DNA of 64,000 nucleotides, from positions 8,377 to 72,376 of the forward strand of contig CAJUKY010000010.1 in assembly GCA_910587055.1 (NCBI GenBank). The letters are read 5' to 3'. This stretch comes from Candidatus Gastranaerophilales bacterium (GTDB taxonomy: Bacteria; Cyanobacteriota; Vampirovibrionia; Gastranaerophilales; Gastranaerophilaceae). Positions 63,215 through 64,000 of the stretch are shown here, piece after piece (positions within the stretch are counted from its first letter, which is position 1; each line of letters starts with the position of its first letter). The position numbers were made by a program, and so were the translations under genes. The notes beneath the pieces were generated by a model. It was given only the letters and a program-made list of their open reading frames with translations. It was not told where the DNA came from and did not search any database.

Positions 63215-63516
63215 AGTTCTTAGATATTAAAATTTATGGCAGTTTGGCAACACTCATATAATTTCTAATCTCACCTTTTATTGTTCGATTCACTTCTGGC
63301 TTGCTTGAAAATCTAAACTTTTCTTTTAAAAGTTTGATTTTCTATGCAATCTGCGCATACTGCATTCGTAAGGCTCATTCTTCGCCAACGACTGAAGCAT
63401 CGCCCGCATTTAAGCTAATGGAAATGCGGACTCAAACACTCTCACTTCATATGTTCGATAAGAAATTATTATTCGCTTATGCTTGATGCCATAAATTTTA
63501 ATATCTAAGAACTTTA
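63212..63516. mobile_element. 305-bp MITE-like repeat, copy 2
   Basis: Perfect 30-bp terminal inverted repeats (63212-63241 and 63487-63516). The core matches copy 1 when reversed. A central hairpin CCGCATTT/AAATGCGG matches the position but not the sequence of the one in copy 1. About 110 bp extra includes a long hairpin (GAAAATC-AAACTTTT / AAAAGTTT-GATTTTC). The open frame inside it has no start signal and is not counted as a gene. Confidence 0.75.
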
Positions 63517-63646
63517 TCAAACCCGTTTAATTGCTATCTTTGTAAAAAAATGTAAAGAAAGTATTGTCATGGTATTGGTACTTCTAATGCGATCCGTGCA
63601 CTAAAGTGATATATTAATTGTTGTAATATTTAATAATGGTTATTTT

Positions 63647-63826
63647 ATGAATGAAGAAAAAAATGAAGAAATAATAAACGGACTTCTGGAAGTTTCAAAT
63701 ATCTTGCATGTTTTGCAGATTGCCCTTGCTAATATTGACCAGCCATGTTCTGATACCTCTCCATACGCCTTTATGGTTGGCAAAGTTGAAAATAAACTTA
63801 GTGAAATTGTAGAAAAATTTGGCTAA
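63647..63826 (+). CDS. small hypothetical protein
   Basis: 59 residues (MNEEKNEEIINGLLEVSNILHVLQIALANIDQP...ENKLSEIVEKFG), acidic and helical. The pattern of two helices around a short Cys/Pro/Ser loop resembles small unknowns seen in mobile regions. No SD is visible before the ATG. Preceded by about 130 bp with nothing recognisable. Confidence 0.5.
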   Translation: MNEEKNEEIINGLLEVSNILHVLQIALANIDQPCSDTSPYAFMVGKVENKLSEIVEKFG

Positions 63827-63939
63827 AGAGTTTTTGAGCCACAGTATTTATGTGTTGATTTGCGGGGGTTGCAAAAAATGAATATTGGTTGTAAAATGTT
63901 TCTGCTTAATTAAAGTTATTATGGTTTAAGGATTAAGTA

Positions 63940-64000
63940 ATGAAGATATTATTTGAATTTGTTCGACGTATTTTATTTAATGAAAACAAGGAATGCTTTG
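63940..64000 (+). CDS. start of an unknown gene, cut by the window end
   Basis: ATG 63940 with AAGGA 6-7 nt upstream opens a frame MKILFEFVRRILFNENKECF that runs off the window. Too short to assign. Confidence 0.35.
   Translation, partial: MKILFEFVRRILFNENKECF

Noticed and set aside
63301..63486. 61-codon frame inside the second palindromic repeat
   Set aside because: No SD, lies across hairpins of the repeat, and is not shared with the first copy.

Overview
The window is AT-rich, Gram-negative bacterial chromosome. Lipid A and LPS-transport genes (lpxI, lpxB, lptC, an lptA-like gene), a Na+-pumping decarboxylase and rubrerythrin point to an anaerobe with an outer membrane. Several lineage-type proteins of unknown function carry a short 'FTG/FGA' tag near the N-terminus. 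Together these suggest a gut member of the non-photosynthetic Cyanobacteriota (Candidatus Gastranaerophilales / Melainabacteria). This assignment is inference from gene content, not from a marker phylogeny.

Layout. 1-2.1 kb: UDP-xylose synthesis (ugd, uxs). 2.2-5.4 kb: tRNA-Val, rubrerythrin, a cytoplasmic Fe-S aldo/keto reductase and larE. 5.4-10.4 kb: a six-gene minus-strand operon of a Tat-exported Fe-S aldo/keto reductase, a NapH/NapG-like polyferredoxin with an internal twin-arginine motif, tatA, tatC, larB and a short larC. 10.6-13.3 kb: a c-di-GMP phosphodiesterase and a small secreted Cys protein.

13.5-23.8 kb is a genomic island inserted in the anticodon loop of initiator tRNA-fMet, bounded by an exact 44-bp direct repeat. 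It carries a short prokaryotic Argonaute with a SIR2-APAZ partner (SPARSA-type defence), a KAP-type P-loop NTPase, an XRE regulator divergent from a PD-(D/E)XK-like protein and two small genes, a long structured non-coding stretch, a serine recombinase and an overlapping tyrosine integrase. A third, decayed copy of the element end lies just inside the left end, so the site was probably occupied more than once.

24-34 kb returns to housekeeping genes: lptC, lptA-like, lpxI, lpxB, a CDP-alcohol phosphatidyltransferase, trmL, nnrD, birA and the biotin-dependent decarboxylase alpha and beta subunits. 34-51 kb holds tRNA-Arg, rmuC, ldcA, dnaX, a NrtR-like regulator, a sensorless kinase with a two-receiver regulator, an ORF6N protein, mrnC, nifU-nifS, several lineage-specific proteins and argS. 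51-64 kb holds tRNA-Ile preceded by a structured RNA candidate, a RelA/SpoT-domain protein, a gene switched off by a 14-C tract, glmS, serC, mtnA, ruvC, a GH35 beta-galactosidase-like protein and two copies of a repeat with long perfect terminal inverted repeats.

A window-wide trait is that several genes (ruvC, argS, dnaX, ldcA, mrnC, the ORF6N gene, the GH35 gene) have a -10 box only 6-7 nt before the start codon, which predicts leaderless mRNAs. Three of the four tRNA genes have a copy of their own 5' part on the upstream side.
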